A DNA stretch of 64,000 nucleotides, taken from the NCBI GenBank assembly GCA_965197565.1, contig CBDANK010000004.1, forward strand, positions 1,488,001-1,552,000, written 5' to 3'. The stretch's first letter is position 1; every line of letters starts with the position of its first letter. The DNA is from G963667675 sp965197565. GTDB taxonomy: Bacteria; Chloroflexota; Dehalococcoidia; Lucifugimonadales; UBA3495. A program made the translations under genes and the position numbers. A model generated the notes under the pieces. That model made no database searches. It saw only the letters and a program-made list of their open reading frames with translations, and was not told the DNA's origin. This document shows positions 16,501 to 24,978 of this stretch, one piece after another.

Positions 16501-17835
16501 ATGAGCACCATAATGGACGATTACGTAGCCAAACACCCTGGCTCCGCTCAGCGGTATATAGAGTCTACCAAGCTGTTTCCCGGAGGGGTCACCCACGACG
16601 CTAGGTACGCCCAACCTTTTCCTTTGTTCATGACCCACGGTGAGGGCCCTCGAAAGTGGGACGTTGATGGGAATGAGTACGTGGACTATGTCTCGGGTCA
16701 CGGCGCCCTGCTTCTGGGCCACTCGCACCCGGCCATCGCTCAAGCGGTGTCCAAGCAGATCCTACGGGGCACCCATTTGGGGGCGAATACCGATGAGGAG
16801 ATGCGATGGGCCAGGGCCATCAAGGCCTTGATGCCCTCGGTAGAGAAGGTGCGGTTTCACAGTTCCGGGACCGAGGCCACATTGATGGCTATGCGGCTTT
16901 CCCGCGCTTTTACCGGCAAGAACAAGATTATCAAATTCCAGGACCATTTTCATGGCTGGCACGACTACGCCATGGCCGGGTCCGACCGGGTGTCTACCGG
17001 CATCCCGGAAGCCAGTTGGGGGAGCATGGTGATCCTCCCTTCAGGGGACCTGGGCGCCGTGGAGGACGCACTGAACAGAGACCAGGATATAGCCGGTCTG
17101 ATTCTGGAACCCACTGGAGCCCACTACGGCCAGTTGCCCTTTGACACTCAGGACTACCTAATTGGGATCCGGGATTTGACCGAGCGGCACGGAGTGGTGC
17201 TTATATTCGATGAGGTGGTGACCGGCTTTCGGGCATCCCCCGGGGGCACCCAGGTGCGTTACAGCATAACGCCCGATCTTACCACCATGGCCAAGATCGT
17301 TGCCGGAGCCCTGCCCGGAGGAGTTGTTGGGGGCAGGGCCGAGATCATCGATATGATCGCTCATAGGGGCGACCCCGATTGGGACAACAGGCTCCGGGTT
17401 TCTCATCCAGGCACTTTCAACGCCAACCCTCTGTCGGCAGCGGCCGGGGCCACCTGCCTGGAAATGATAGCCAATCAGCCCATAAACCGCCAAGCGGACG
17501 CTATGGCGGCGCGGCTCAAGACGGGCCTCAACGAGATTTTCGGCAAGATGGAGGTAGCCGGCCACGCCCACGGAATCGCGTCGATGATCCACGTGGTGAT
17601 CGCGGACTGCGACTGCGATCGCGAGATTTGCACCATGCCTCACAGCAAGATCAAAGAAGTCACTGCCTCTCCTATGGTGACGATGCTAAAACGGGGCTTG
17701 CAAAACCGCGGCGTGGATATAATGGGTCGTGACGCTTTCTTGGTGTCGGCGGTCCACGCGGAAAACGACATAGACCAGACGCTGGAAGCCTTTCAAAATA
17801 CTCTGGAGGCTATCAGGGCGGAAGGCTTGGTATAA
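16501..17835 (+). CDS. Class III aminotransferase, glutamate-1-semialdehyde aminomutase-like
   Basis: This 444-aa PLP enzyme has the fold-type I class III pattern: FHSSGTEATLMAMRLSRAFT (119-138), FDEVVTGFR (236-244) and the PLP lysine in TTMAKIVAGALPGG (K265). The N-terminal LFPGGVTHDARY and PGTFNANPLSAAAGA resemble HemL. It may be HemL, making 5-aminolevulinate, but no other haem gene is nearby and many HemL-like proteins have other amine substrates, so I do not assign the symbol. TAGGAGG lies before the ATG. Confidence 0.85.
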   Translation: MSTIMDDYVAKHPGSAQRYIESTKLFPGGVTHDARYAQPFPLFMTHGEGPRKWDVDGNEYVDYVSGHGALLLGHSHPAIAQAVSKQILRGTHLGANTDEEMRWARAIKALMPSVEKVRFHSSGTEATLMAMRLSRAFTGKNKIIKFQDHFHGWHDYAMAGSDRVSTGIPEASWGSMVILPSGDLGAVEDALNRDQDIAGLILEPTGAHYGQLPFDTQDYLIGIRDLTERHGVVLIFDEVVTGFRASPGGTQVRYSITPDLTTMAKIVAGALPGGVVGGRAEIIDMIAHRGDPDWDNRLRVSHPGTFNANPLSAAAGATCLEMIANQPINRQADAMAARLKTGLNEIFGKMEVAGHAHGIASMIHVVIADCDCDREICTMPHSKIKEVTASPMVTMLKRGLQNRGVDIMGRDAFLVSAVHAENDIDQTLEAFQNTLEAIRAEGLV

Positions 17836-17897
17836 CCAGCACTCAGTCATCAGCGGACGGCTGGATACCGACAGTTGTAGCTTGAATCGAGGTGTAT

Positions 17898-19382
17898 ATG
17901 GCAACACGGTCCTTTGCAGGCAAGACAAACGCCCCCGAGTTCCCTTCGGGGCTGGATTGGGTGAATACCGATATGCCGCTGACCATGGCCCAATTGCGGG
18001 GCAAGGTGGTGGTATTGGACTTCTGGACTTACTGTTGAATTAACTGCATGCACATATTTCCGCAGTTGCGGAAACTCGAGAAAAAGTACGCCAACGAGCT
18101 GGCCGTCGTCGGTGTCCATACCGCCAAGTTCCCCAACGAAAAGGACACCGAGAATCTACAAAAAGCGGTGCAGCGCTATGAGTTGGAACACCCGGTGATC
18201 AATGACACCAACTTCGAGGTCTGGCAACAATACGCCTGCCGGGCTTGGCCCACGCTGATGTTTATCGATCCCCAGGGCAAAGTCATCGGCAAGCACGAAG
18301 GGGAGCTTCCCTACGAGTCCTTCGATAATTTGCTGGGCCAAATGATCGCCGAGTTTGAGGCGGGCGGGCTCCTAGACCGTAAGCCCTTGCCGGCCGCTCC
18401 TGGAAACCAGCACGGCAACACCCTTTCTTTCCCCGGCAAGATACTGGTCGACGCTGCCGGCGACCGGCTTTTTATCGCGGGCTCTAACCACAACCGCATC
18501 CTGGTAACCTCGTTGGAAGGCGCCGTCGAGCAGGTGATCGGCTCGGGCGGAGAGGGACTGGCCGACGGCAGTTTCGGCTCGTCGGCGTTCAATCATCCCC
18601 AAGGCATGGCTCTGATCGAGGATGTGCTCTACGTTGCGGACACGGAGAATCACGCCATCCGCAGGGTAGATTTGTCGGCTCAAACCGTGGAGACCGTCGC
18701 TGGCAGCGGCGCCCAAGGGTTTACCCGGCAGGGGCGGGGACCAGGAAGAGAAATGGAGATCAGCTCCCCCTGGGACCTGGCCTTCTACGAAGGCGTCTTG
18801 TATATCGCTATGGCGGGCACACACCAGCTTTGGTCCATGACTCTGGATGATGGAATGGTGGGCCCCTTCGCCGGCACGGGCCAGGAATCGTTGTCTGACG
18901 GTCCTTTGGCTTCAGCCACTCTGGCCCAACCCAGCGGCATTACCACCGACGGAAAGAGACTCTACTTCGCCGACAGCGAGACCAGTTCCATACGTTCGGC
19001 GGACTTGGAGCCAACGGGTCGGGTCCGGACCATCGTCGGGCTGGACCTCTTCGTCTTTGGAGACGTCGACGGCGCAGACCATCGAGTCCGGCTGCAACAC
19101 CCCATCGGCATCACCAACTTCGATGGCGTCCTGTACGTGGCTGACACCTATAACCACAAGATCAAGCGGGTGCTTCCCGCCACTCGCAGTGCTTTCACCC
19201 TACTGGGCACCGGGGAGCCGGGGCACCGGGACGGCGCAGGCAACCAGGCCCTTTTCTCCGAGCCCAGCGGTCTCAGCATCGCCAAGGGAAAAATTTACAT
19301 TGCCGACACGAACAACCACGCCATCCGGGTGGCCGATTTGGAGACATCAGAGGTAAGCACGTTAGAGGTGACGGGGATTTAG
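17898..19382 (+). CDS. Thioredoxin/NHL-repeat protein, probable selenoprotein (Sec47)
   Basis: Read with TGA at 18036-18038 as selenocysteine, this is one 494-aa protein starting at ATG 17898 after GAGGTG. Residues 1-150 are a thioredoxin-like domain and the rest is a chain of NHL beta-propeller repeats, the NHLRC2 layout. The redox motif is F-W-T-Y-C46-U47-I48-N49-C50; homologues have CCINC. Sec thus takes the first, nucleophilic position of the CxxC pair. Coding quality is unbroken across the TGA, and a SECIS-like hairpin follows. It has no signal peptide. If TGA were a plain stop, the N-terminal 46 residues would be orphaned from the downstream part. Selenocysteine genes are not in this window. 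Confidence 0.85.
18057..18074 (+). promoter_or_regulatory. SECIS-like hairpin after the TGA codon
   Basis: TTTCCGC (18057-18063) pairs perfectly with GCGGAAA (18068-18074) around the loop AGTT. The loop starts 26 nt after the TGA at 18036-18038 and has G as its second base. Both features fit the known bacterial SECIS pattern: an apical loop about 16-37 nt downstream of UGA with a G in the first two loop positions. It would recruit SelB. Confidence 0.7.
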
Positions 19383-19383
19383 G

Positions 19384-20250
19384 CTAACAGGGGCCGTCGC
19401 CAAGGGTGATGGCGAAGACCCGGTCCAAGCGGGCCAGGTCCTGCTCCACGCTGGTGCCGGCCTCGGGGAAATGCTGCCGGGCCAATTCTTCGATGGCCGG
19501 GACTTGTTCCGGGTCCAATTCCAGCAGGATAGTCCCTTGGTCCTTGACCTTGCCGGGGGCCTGGCAAAGCAAACCTCGTATGTGGTCCAAACCGTCCGGG
19601 CCGCCGTCCAGGGCCTCCCGGGGTTCCCGCTGGACTTCGGGTTGTAAAGTGGGAATTCGGCCGCTTGGTATGTAGGGCAAGTTAGCTACGATCAGGTCCA
19701 CCGGCTCCGGCAACGGCTCCAACAGGTGGCCCTTGCCCAGGGTAACCCGGTCGGACACATTGTGGGCCCTGACATTATAACTGGCTACATCCAGTACCCC
19801 ATCGGCAACATCAAGGGCATAAATCCGGGCCGACGGCAAATGTATGGCTAGATTGACGGCGATGGCGCCGGACCCGGTGCCCACGTCAGCGATCACCAGG
19901 TCGGTGGTTTCCATCCCCATCAAGGCCATGAACAGCGCATGTTCTACCAGAGTCTCGGTCTCAGGACGAGGGATAAGCACACTGGAATTAACCAGCAAAT
20001 TAATTCCATAGAACTCCCGGTAGCCCAAAATATAGGCCAAAGGCTCACGGGCAAGGCGACGCTCTAGGATTACGTCCAGGTCCTGTTGCTGTTGATTACC
20101 GATCTCCAATTCTTGATTAGCAAAAATGTCCTGCCGGGGCATCCGCATCAGGTTCATGACCATCACTTCCGCCTCAAGCCGCGGATCGGCAATGCCTGAC
20201 GATTCCAAATGCTTGTGGGTTTGTTGGATGACTTGGCGAAGTGATGCCAT
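19384..20250 (-). CDS. prmC: Peptide chain release factor N5-glutamine methyltransferase
   Basis: This 288-aa SAM-dependent enzyme methylates the Gln of the GGQ motif in release factors. It shows the N-terminal helical domain, the SAM loop VADVGTGSGAIAVNLA and the catalytic NPPY-type motif, here NLPYIPS. It lies 15 bp downstream of prfA, its substrate, on the same strand, the standard operon order. It converges with the selenoprotein gene. Confidence 0.94.
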   Translation of the reverse strand: MASLRQVIQQTHKHLESSGIADPRLEAEVMVMNLMRMPRQDIFANQELEIGNQQQQDLDVILERRLAREPLAYILGYREFYGINLLVNSSVLIPRPETETLVEHALFMALMGMETTDLVIADVGTGSGAIAVNLAIHLPSARIYALDVADGVLDVASYNVRAHNVSDRVTLGKGHLLEPLPEPVDLIVANLPYIPSGRIPTLQPEVQREPREALDGGPDGLDHIRGLLCQAPGKVKDQGTILLELDPEQVPAIEELARQHFPEAGTSVEQDLARLDRVFAITLGDGPC

Positions 20251-20265
20251 GTTAAAGCGGCCGGG

Positions 20266-21345
20266 TTAGTGCAGGCCATCCTTCAGCAGTTGTTCCTGCT
20301 CCCACCTGGTAAGCCGGTCAATAATATCGTCCAGATCACCAGCCATTACCCTGGACATGCCATGGAAGCTGTTGTTGACGCGGTGGTCTGTGATCCGGTC
20401 TTGGGGGTAGTTATAAGTCCTTATCTTTTCGGCGCGCTCGGCCCCACCCACCTGAGCCCGCCGGGTTTGGGTAATTTCCGCCGATTGGCGCTCCTGTTCC
20501 GCCTCAAATATCCGGGCCCGCAACATAGCCATTGCTTTCTGTTTGTTCTTGTGCTGAGACCGCTCGTCCTGGCAAACCACGGTTAGGCCGGTGGGCTCAT
20601 GGACGATACGGACCGCCGTAGCCACCTTGTTTACGTTCTGCCCTCCGTGGCCGCCGGCATGGAAAATGTCGATGCGCAGGGTGTCGGCATTGATCTTGAC
20701 CTCCACTTCATCGGGCTCCGGCAGGACCGCCACGGTGGCCGTAGAAGTGTGAATCCGCCCTTGCGCCTCGGTTTCCGGTATACGTTGGACCCGGTGAACC
20801 CCCCGTTCGTATTTGAGACGGCTGAAGGCGCCCTCGCCTTGGACTTCGAACACTATCTTGTTAAACCCTCCTAGGTCGGACGGATTGGAATCCATTATAT
20901 CGACCTTCCAGTTGTGCAACTGGGCGTAGCGGGTGTAGGCTCGGTATAAGTTGCTGGCGAAAAGGCCGGCTTCAGCGCCCCCAGTCCCGGCCCGAATCTC
21001 CACAATTACACTTCGGTCGTCATTGGGGTCCTTGGGCAGCAAAGCCAGCTTCAACTCCTGTTGTAGTTGGTCCAGCCGCTCATTTACCGGCTCCAACTCT
21101 TCCCTGGCCATACGGGCCAGTTCCGTGTCCGTTTCTTCCTGAAGCAACTGCTCCAAGTCTTCTCGTTCGTGGGTTAACTTTTGTTGTTCCCGCGAGATTT
21201 CCACCAACTCCTCGAGAGACGCCCGTTCCTTGGCTAACTCCTGGACCCGCTCAAAGTCGGTCGCCACTTCGGGTTTGGCCAGGCTCTCTTCGATATCCTG
21301 GTAGCGTCGAAGGACAGAATCTAGCTTGTCAAATACCGAATTCAT
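20266..21345 (-). CDS. prfA: Peptide chain release factor 1
   Basis: This 359-aa class I release factor reads UAA and UAG. It has the GGQ catalytic loop (HAGGHGGQNVNKVATAVRI), the RF1-type PETEAQGRIHTSTATVAVLPE region covering the codon-recognition neighbourhood, and a long N-terminal coiled coil. Length is normal. UGA is read by RF2, so the presence of RF1 is neutral to the TGA recoding proposed at 18036. Confidence 0.96.
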   Translation of the reverse strand: MNSVFDKLDSVLRRYQDIEESLAKPEVATDFERVQELAKERASLEELVEISREQQKLTHEREDLEQLLQEETDTELARMAREELEPVNERLDQLQQELKLALLPKDPNDDRSVIVEIRAGTGGAEAGLFASNLYRAYTRYAQLHNWKVDIMDSNPSDLGGFNKIVFEVQGEGAFSRLKYERGVHRVQRIPETEAQGRIHTSTATVAVLPEPDEVEVKINADTLRIDIFHAGGHGGQNVNKVATAVRIVHEPTGLTVVCQDERSQHKNKQKAMAMLRARIFEAEQERQSAEITQTRRAQVGGAERAEKIRTYNYPQDRITDHRVNNSFHGMSRVMAGDLDDIIDRLTRWEQEQLLKDGLH

Positions 21346-21541
21346 GGAAAATCTCGCGGGAACTACTAAGGTCGATAGCGTATCGCGCCGAAATCCTACT
21401 ATGCTCCTTCCAGTTTATCGCAAGCGCCGCCCCTGAACAAGGCCGATAGTGTCGCCCAACGGGGCCTTTTATTGTCACCATGGCCGGTTTTTTCAGACGC
21501 CATCAAGACAAGAATTGAATGCGGTTGCTCTGACCAGGTGA

Positions 21542-21728
21542 CCAGGGTCTTTTAATTGTCACTCTGAACGGAGCGAAGGGTCTAAAATCGCTCTTGCAAG
21601 TCGAGGCCGATTCTCCGATCAAGACTTTTAGATTCTTCGTCGCTGAGTTTATCCTGAGCGAAGTCGAAGGGCTCCTCAGAATGACGTTACCGGGGGTTAC
21701 TGCACCACTCCAATATGAAAACCGAAAG
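21542..21728 (-). repeat. Dispersed repeat R2 (inverted copy of 8019-8277)
   Basis: Read on the minus strand, this stretch repeats R1 block by block but lacks the 79-bp MITE; its empty insertion site is TTAG at 21628-21631. It runs up to 15 bp from the 3' end of the IS110-family transposase. The remaining intergenic DNA (21346-21541) shows only an AAGGCC...GGCCTT hairpin near 21440 followed by TTTATT, with no evident gene. Confidence 0.8.
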
Positions 21729-21743
21729 CAACTGTCTTTGATG

Positions 21744-22691
21744 TCAAGACTTGATGAGGTTTTGGTTCCAGCGATGACCGCTCTTGGCCATGCCGTTGAG
21801 GATGGTGAGCAGCTTGCGCATACAGGCGACGAGCGCCAGTTTCTTGGGTTTGCCGGCGGCCAGCAGCCGTTGGTAGAAGCTGCGGATCACCGGGTTGTGC
21901 CGGCTGGCCACCAAGGCGCCCATGTAGAGCACGGCCCGGACTCGGGCCCGCCCTCCGGCCACGGTTCTCCGGCCCCGCATGGTCCCGCTGTCCCGGTTCA
22001 TCGGGGCCACTCCCACCAAGGCGGCTATCCGCTTCCGGTCCATGGTGCCCAGTTCCGGCAAGTGGGCCAGCAGCACCAGGGAGAGCTGTTCCCCCACGCC
22101 AGGAACGGAGCGCAGCAACTCGTCCTTCTCCCGCCATGCCGGACTCCGGCGCAGCGTCTGCTGCAGGTCCTCGTCCAAGTCGTCCAGTTCCTGCTCCAGC
22201 CACTGGAGGTGAGCCTGGATGCGTGGAGCAACGGCGCGGCTGGCCGGCCCAAGACGGTTCTTCTCCGCCACCAGCATGGCCACCACCTGGTTGCGCCGGG
22301 TGGTCAGGGAATGAAGTTCCCGGGTGTCCGAATCGGGCAGGGGACGGACCGGCGGACGTACCGCCTCGGCGAAATGGGCCAGAACCTGGGCGTCCAGGGC
22401 ATCGGTCTTGGCCAGTCGGCCGGTGGCTTTGGCGAAGTCGCGCACCTGACGGGGATTGACCACCAGCACCGGCAGGGCCGCCGCCGCCAAGGCGCCGGCC
22501 AGGGGGAGTTCCAAGCCGCCAGTGGCCTCCAAGACCACTGCCGAGGGGTGCAGAGACTGCAACTCCGATGCCAGGCCGCTGACCCCGGCCTCGTCGTAAG
22601 CGACACTCCAGGCGGCGCCCGAAGGCCGGAGGGCCACATCCACTCGGTCCTTGGCCACGTCGATGCCTGCGTAGATGGCTTCCTGCTGCAT
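21744..22691 (-). CDS. IS110 family transposase (DEDD recombinase)
   Basis: This intact 315-aa transposase has an N-terminal RuvC-like DEDD domain, with YAGIDVAKDRVDVAL (first Asp), VVLEATGG (Glu) and AKTDALDAQVL (Asp pair). A coiled linker follows, then the C-terminal transposase-20 domain with LLRSVPGVGEQLSLVLL and the conserved Ser in NRDSG. The C-terminus ends in the usual basic RKLLTILNGM segment. The enzyme works with a structured RNA made from a noncoding end of the element. The start follows GGGAGGG. It seems recently active, as the frame is undamaged. Long open frames on other strands here are shadows. Confidence 0.92.
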   Translation of the reverse strand: MQQEAIYAGIDVAKDRVDVALRPSGAAWSVAYDEAGVSGLASELQSLHPSAVVLEATGGLELPLAGALAAAALPVLVVNPRQVRDFAKATGRLAKTDALDAQVLAHFAEAVRPPVRPLPDSDTRELHSLTTRRNQVVAMLVAEKNRLGPASRAVAPRIQAHLQWLEQELDDLDEDLQQTLRRSPAWREKDELLRSVPGVGEQLSLVLLAHLPELGTMDRKRIAALVGVAPMNRDSGTMRGRRTVAGGRARVRAVLYMGALVASRHNPVIRSFYQRLLAAGKPKKLALVACMRKLLTILNGMAKSGHRWNQNLIKS

Positions 22692-22890
22692 ATTCCCTCC
22701 CGGTCAAGGGTTGGCCCGTTCTTGCAAAATGCGGGCTTGTCAGCCCAAGCAACTGTCCGGGCTCTTTGGGGAAAGGCGCGGCGACCATGCTTTCAGACGG
22801 CCTGCCATGACCAAGACCCTACCGGTCTGCCGCACCCTGAATCACTCCTCACCGGAGATTTTCCGCACCAACCTCAAGATACAAGACCCT
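22692..22890 (-). ncRNA. Candidate bridge-RNA end of the IS110 element
   Basis: About 200 bp lies between the transposase start and the right-hand direct repeat, with no gene of its own. In IS110-type elements the 5' noncoding end carries the promoter and the bridge RNA of roughly this length. I see G+C-rich pairing potential, such as GGGCTGACAAGCCC on the minus strand, but have not folded it. The assignment rests on position. If the element instead belongs to the IS1111 subgroup, the RNA would be at the other end. Confidence 0.35.
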
Positions 22891-23020
22891 GACCAGGTGA
22901 CCGTGAGTGCTGACCGCTGGCGCCCGTGGGCGGTAAAATAAGGGCTTACAGGTCTTAGACGCCGCCGAGAAGCCCATCTTTGACATGCGGCCTCAAACAG
23001 GAAAGATGGAGAGCCTCCAA

Positions 23021-24106
23021 ATGCGCCACATCCTGCACGCCGACCTCGACGCCTTCTACGCGGCGGTGGAGCAACTGGATAATCCGGTGCTAAGAGGCAA
23101 GCCGGTACTGGTCGGTGGACTCCCGGAGAACCGGGGAGTGGTCGCTACTGCCTCCTACGAAGCCAGGGAGTTTGGTGTCCACTCGGCTATGCCCATGGCA
23201 TGGGCAGTGCGCCGTTGTCCTCAGGGCATCATCGTGAGGCCCAGGTTCGACCGTTACCGGGAGATGTCCGAAAGGGTGATGGAAATTTTTCATGACCTCA
23301 CCGAGGTAATCGAACCACTGTCTCTGGACGAGGCCTACCTGGACGTCACCGGGGCTGTGGCAGCCGGCAAGCCGCCGCTGGCAGTGGCCCTGGACCTGAA
23401 GCAGCGAGTCCGTCAAGACACAGGTTTAATTCTGTCGGTGGGAGTAGCAACCAACAAGTCGGTGGCCAAAATCGCCTCGGACCTAAACAAGCCCGATGGC
23501 CTGGTGGTGGTCCCACCGGGCGGCGAAGCCGGGTTCTTGGCCCCATTACGAGTAGCCAAGCTCCACGGCATCGGACCCAAGACCGCTGAACGCTTGGAAG
23601 GAGAGGGTGTTGAGACTATCGGCCAGTTGGCGGCCCAGTCCCTGGCCTGGTTCGCTCGCAGCTTCGGTCAACGGGCGGCGGCAGTGCGGGCCAAGGCCCT
23701 GGGAGAAGACCAAGAGCCAGTCTACACGGACCGGGAAACGAAATCGGTCAGCGCCGAAAATACTTTCTCCACCGATTTGGCCGAACCGGAGCGTCTGCGC
23801 GAGGAGCTGTCCCAGTTGGCAAACAACGTCGCCCGCCACTTGGAAAGCAAGGAACTTCGGGGAAAGACAGTGACTCTAAAGGCCCGGCTTGCCGATTTCA
23901 CCACCTTCACCAGGCAAGTGACTCTTTCCTCGCCGACGGCTTCAGAGCAAACTATCCTGGACCACGCTTGGCGGTTGCTGTCTCTGGAGCTTAAACCGGA
24001 CCGGTCTTTTCGGTTACTAGGAGTGGGAGTCTCGTCTTTTGTCCAAGCCCCTCAGTTTCAGTTGCCGCTGTTCAGCGAACCCGACAAGGGGGGGAATACT
24101 ACCTGA
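23021..24106 (+). CDS. dinB: DNA polymerase IV
   Basis: This 361-aa Y-family translesion polymerase has the catalytic HADLDAFYAAVEQ (first Asp), SLDEAYLDVT (Asp-Glu pair), the NKSVAKIASDLNKPDG region and a C-terminal little-finger domain. The ATG at 23021 begins the conserved MRHILHADLDAF and follows GGAGAG; in-frame ATGs at 22985 and 23006 are possible. No LexA-like box was recognised upstream. It lacks an obvious C-terminal clamp-binding QLxLF, though QFQLPLFS near the end could serve. Confidence 0.93.
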   Translation: MRHILHADLDAFYAAVEQLDNPVLRGKPVLVGGLPENRGVVATASYEAREFGVHSAMPMAWAVRRCPQGIIVRPRFDRYREMSERVMEIFHDLTEVIEPLSLDEAYLDVTGAVAAGKPPLAVALDLKQRVRQDTGLILSVGVATNKSVAKIASDLNKPDGLVVVPPGGEAGFLAPLRVAKLHGIGPKTAERLEGEGVETIGQLAAQSLAWFARSFGQRAAAVRAKALGEDQEPVYTDRETKSVSAENTFSTDLAEPERLREELSQLANNVARHLESKELRGKTVTLKARLADFTTFTRQVTLSSPTASEQTILDHAWRLLSLELKPDRSFRLLGVGVSSFVQAPQFQLPLFSEPDKGGNTT

Positions 24107-24857
24107 ACAGGTCTTTCTCCCCGGTCCTGATCAGACGCTGTATGCTGGCGTCCTCCATGGGTAGGTAGGGATAACCGCGAATAATGGTTACCGGGACGCC
24201 CTCGACTTTTCCGGTGACCAGCTCCGCCGTGGCGGCCAGTTCATCGGCAACGGCGATTTCCGTGGTGTGCAACAAGTTGCCGTGGCTGTCTTCCTGTCCC
24301 ACGTAGCTGAGCATAGGGTCGAAGCCAGCCACGCCTATAGCGACATTTGTAGCTCCGTTGCGCCAGGGCCGGCCGAAAGTGTCGGAAACTATGACCGCCA
24401 CCTGCACTCCCAGTCCGGCCTTGACAGCATCCCGGATGCTCCTAGCGGAAGCATCGGAGTCCAAGGGCAACAAGCACACAGTATCCGAGCCGGGGATGTT
24501 GGAAGCATCGATGCCGGCGTTGGCGCAAATGAAGCCGTGGCGGGTCTGGCTGATGATCACCCCTCGGTCCATGCGGACGATGCGCTCACTCTCCCGCAGG
24601 ATGATCTCGGTGTGCCGGGGGTCCCGGCGATAACCCTCGGTGACGGTCAGCGCGAGCGGCGACGGTTCGATAGGGCCGAAGCTAATCACCCGGCCCTCGG
24701 CCTTGGACACCACCTTCTGAGTGACAACAACCACGTCTCCGGCCTCAATGGGAGTGCCCTGACGTTGAGCGGCATCCATCAATGAACCGGGCAGATCGTC
24801 TCCGGGTTTTATCTCGGGCATCCCTTGGACGCCAATAACACGGACCTCGGGCGGCAT
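24099..24857 (-). CDS. cofE: Coenzyme F420-0:L-glutamate ligase
   Basis: This 252-aa enzyme adds glutamate to F420-0. It carries the CofE signatures: PEIKPGDDLPGSLMDAA, VVVTQKVVSKAEGRVI, HGFICANAGIDASN and VIVSDTFGRPWRNG. The ATG at 24857 follows GAGGTAAGAG and is preferred over a start 15 codons upstream. No other F420 gene is near, but its presence implies the organism uses F420. Its 3' end overlaps the 3' end of dinB by 8 bp (convergent). Confidence 0.93.
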   Translation of the reverse strand: MPPEVRVIGVQGMPEIKPGDDLPGSLMDAAQRQGTPIEAGDVVVVTQKVVSKAEGRVISFGPIEPSPLALTVTEGYRRDPRHTEIILRESERIVRMDRGVIISQTRHGFICANAGIDASNIPGSDTVCLLPLDSDASARSIRDAVKAGLGVQVAVIVSDTFGRPWRNGATNVAIGVAGFDPMLSYVGQEDSHGNLLHTTEIAVADELAATAELVTGKVEGVPVTIIRGYPYLPMEDASIQRLIRTGEKDLFR

Positions 24858-24978
24858 AGCTCTTACCTCTGCTTGGTTTGAACCAGTATAGCCTGCCCCC
24901 AACCCCTATGCTACAATCCACTTGAACATGATGAGCCAGCTTATGTGAATCTACTCAACCGGTCTAAAGGCGCATCCG

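Larger units (their letters stand above)
21530..22902. mobile_element. IS110-family insertion region bounded by 14-bp direct repeats
   Basis: The transposase gene and repeat R2 lie between two perfect copies of CTGACCAGGTGACC (21530-21543 and 22889-22902). Short AGGGTCT/AGACCCT blocks adjoin them in inverted orientation. A second direct repeat, AAGCAACTGTC, lies closer in (21726-21736 and 22747-22757). Either pair could mark the element's junctions; IS110 elements normally make no ordinary target duplication. The element separates prfA from dinB. Confidence 0.55.

Noticed and set aside
18036..18038. TGA as an ordinary stop splitting two genes or a pseudogene
   Set aside because: Coding continues in the same frame on both sides, the TGA falls on a Cys position of a conserved redox motif, and a SECIS-like hairpin follows. 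The downstream start at 18048 would lack the first half of the thioredoxin domain.
21594..22892. Long open frame (432 codons) on the plus strand through the IS110 region
   Set aside because: It is antisense to the well-matched transposase, has Pro/Gly/His-rich composition and no recognisable domain, as expected of a G+C-rich shadow frame.
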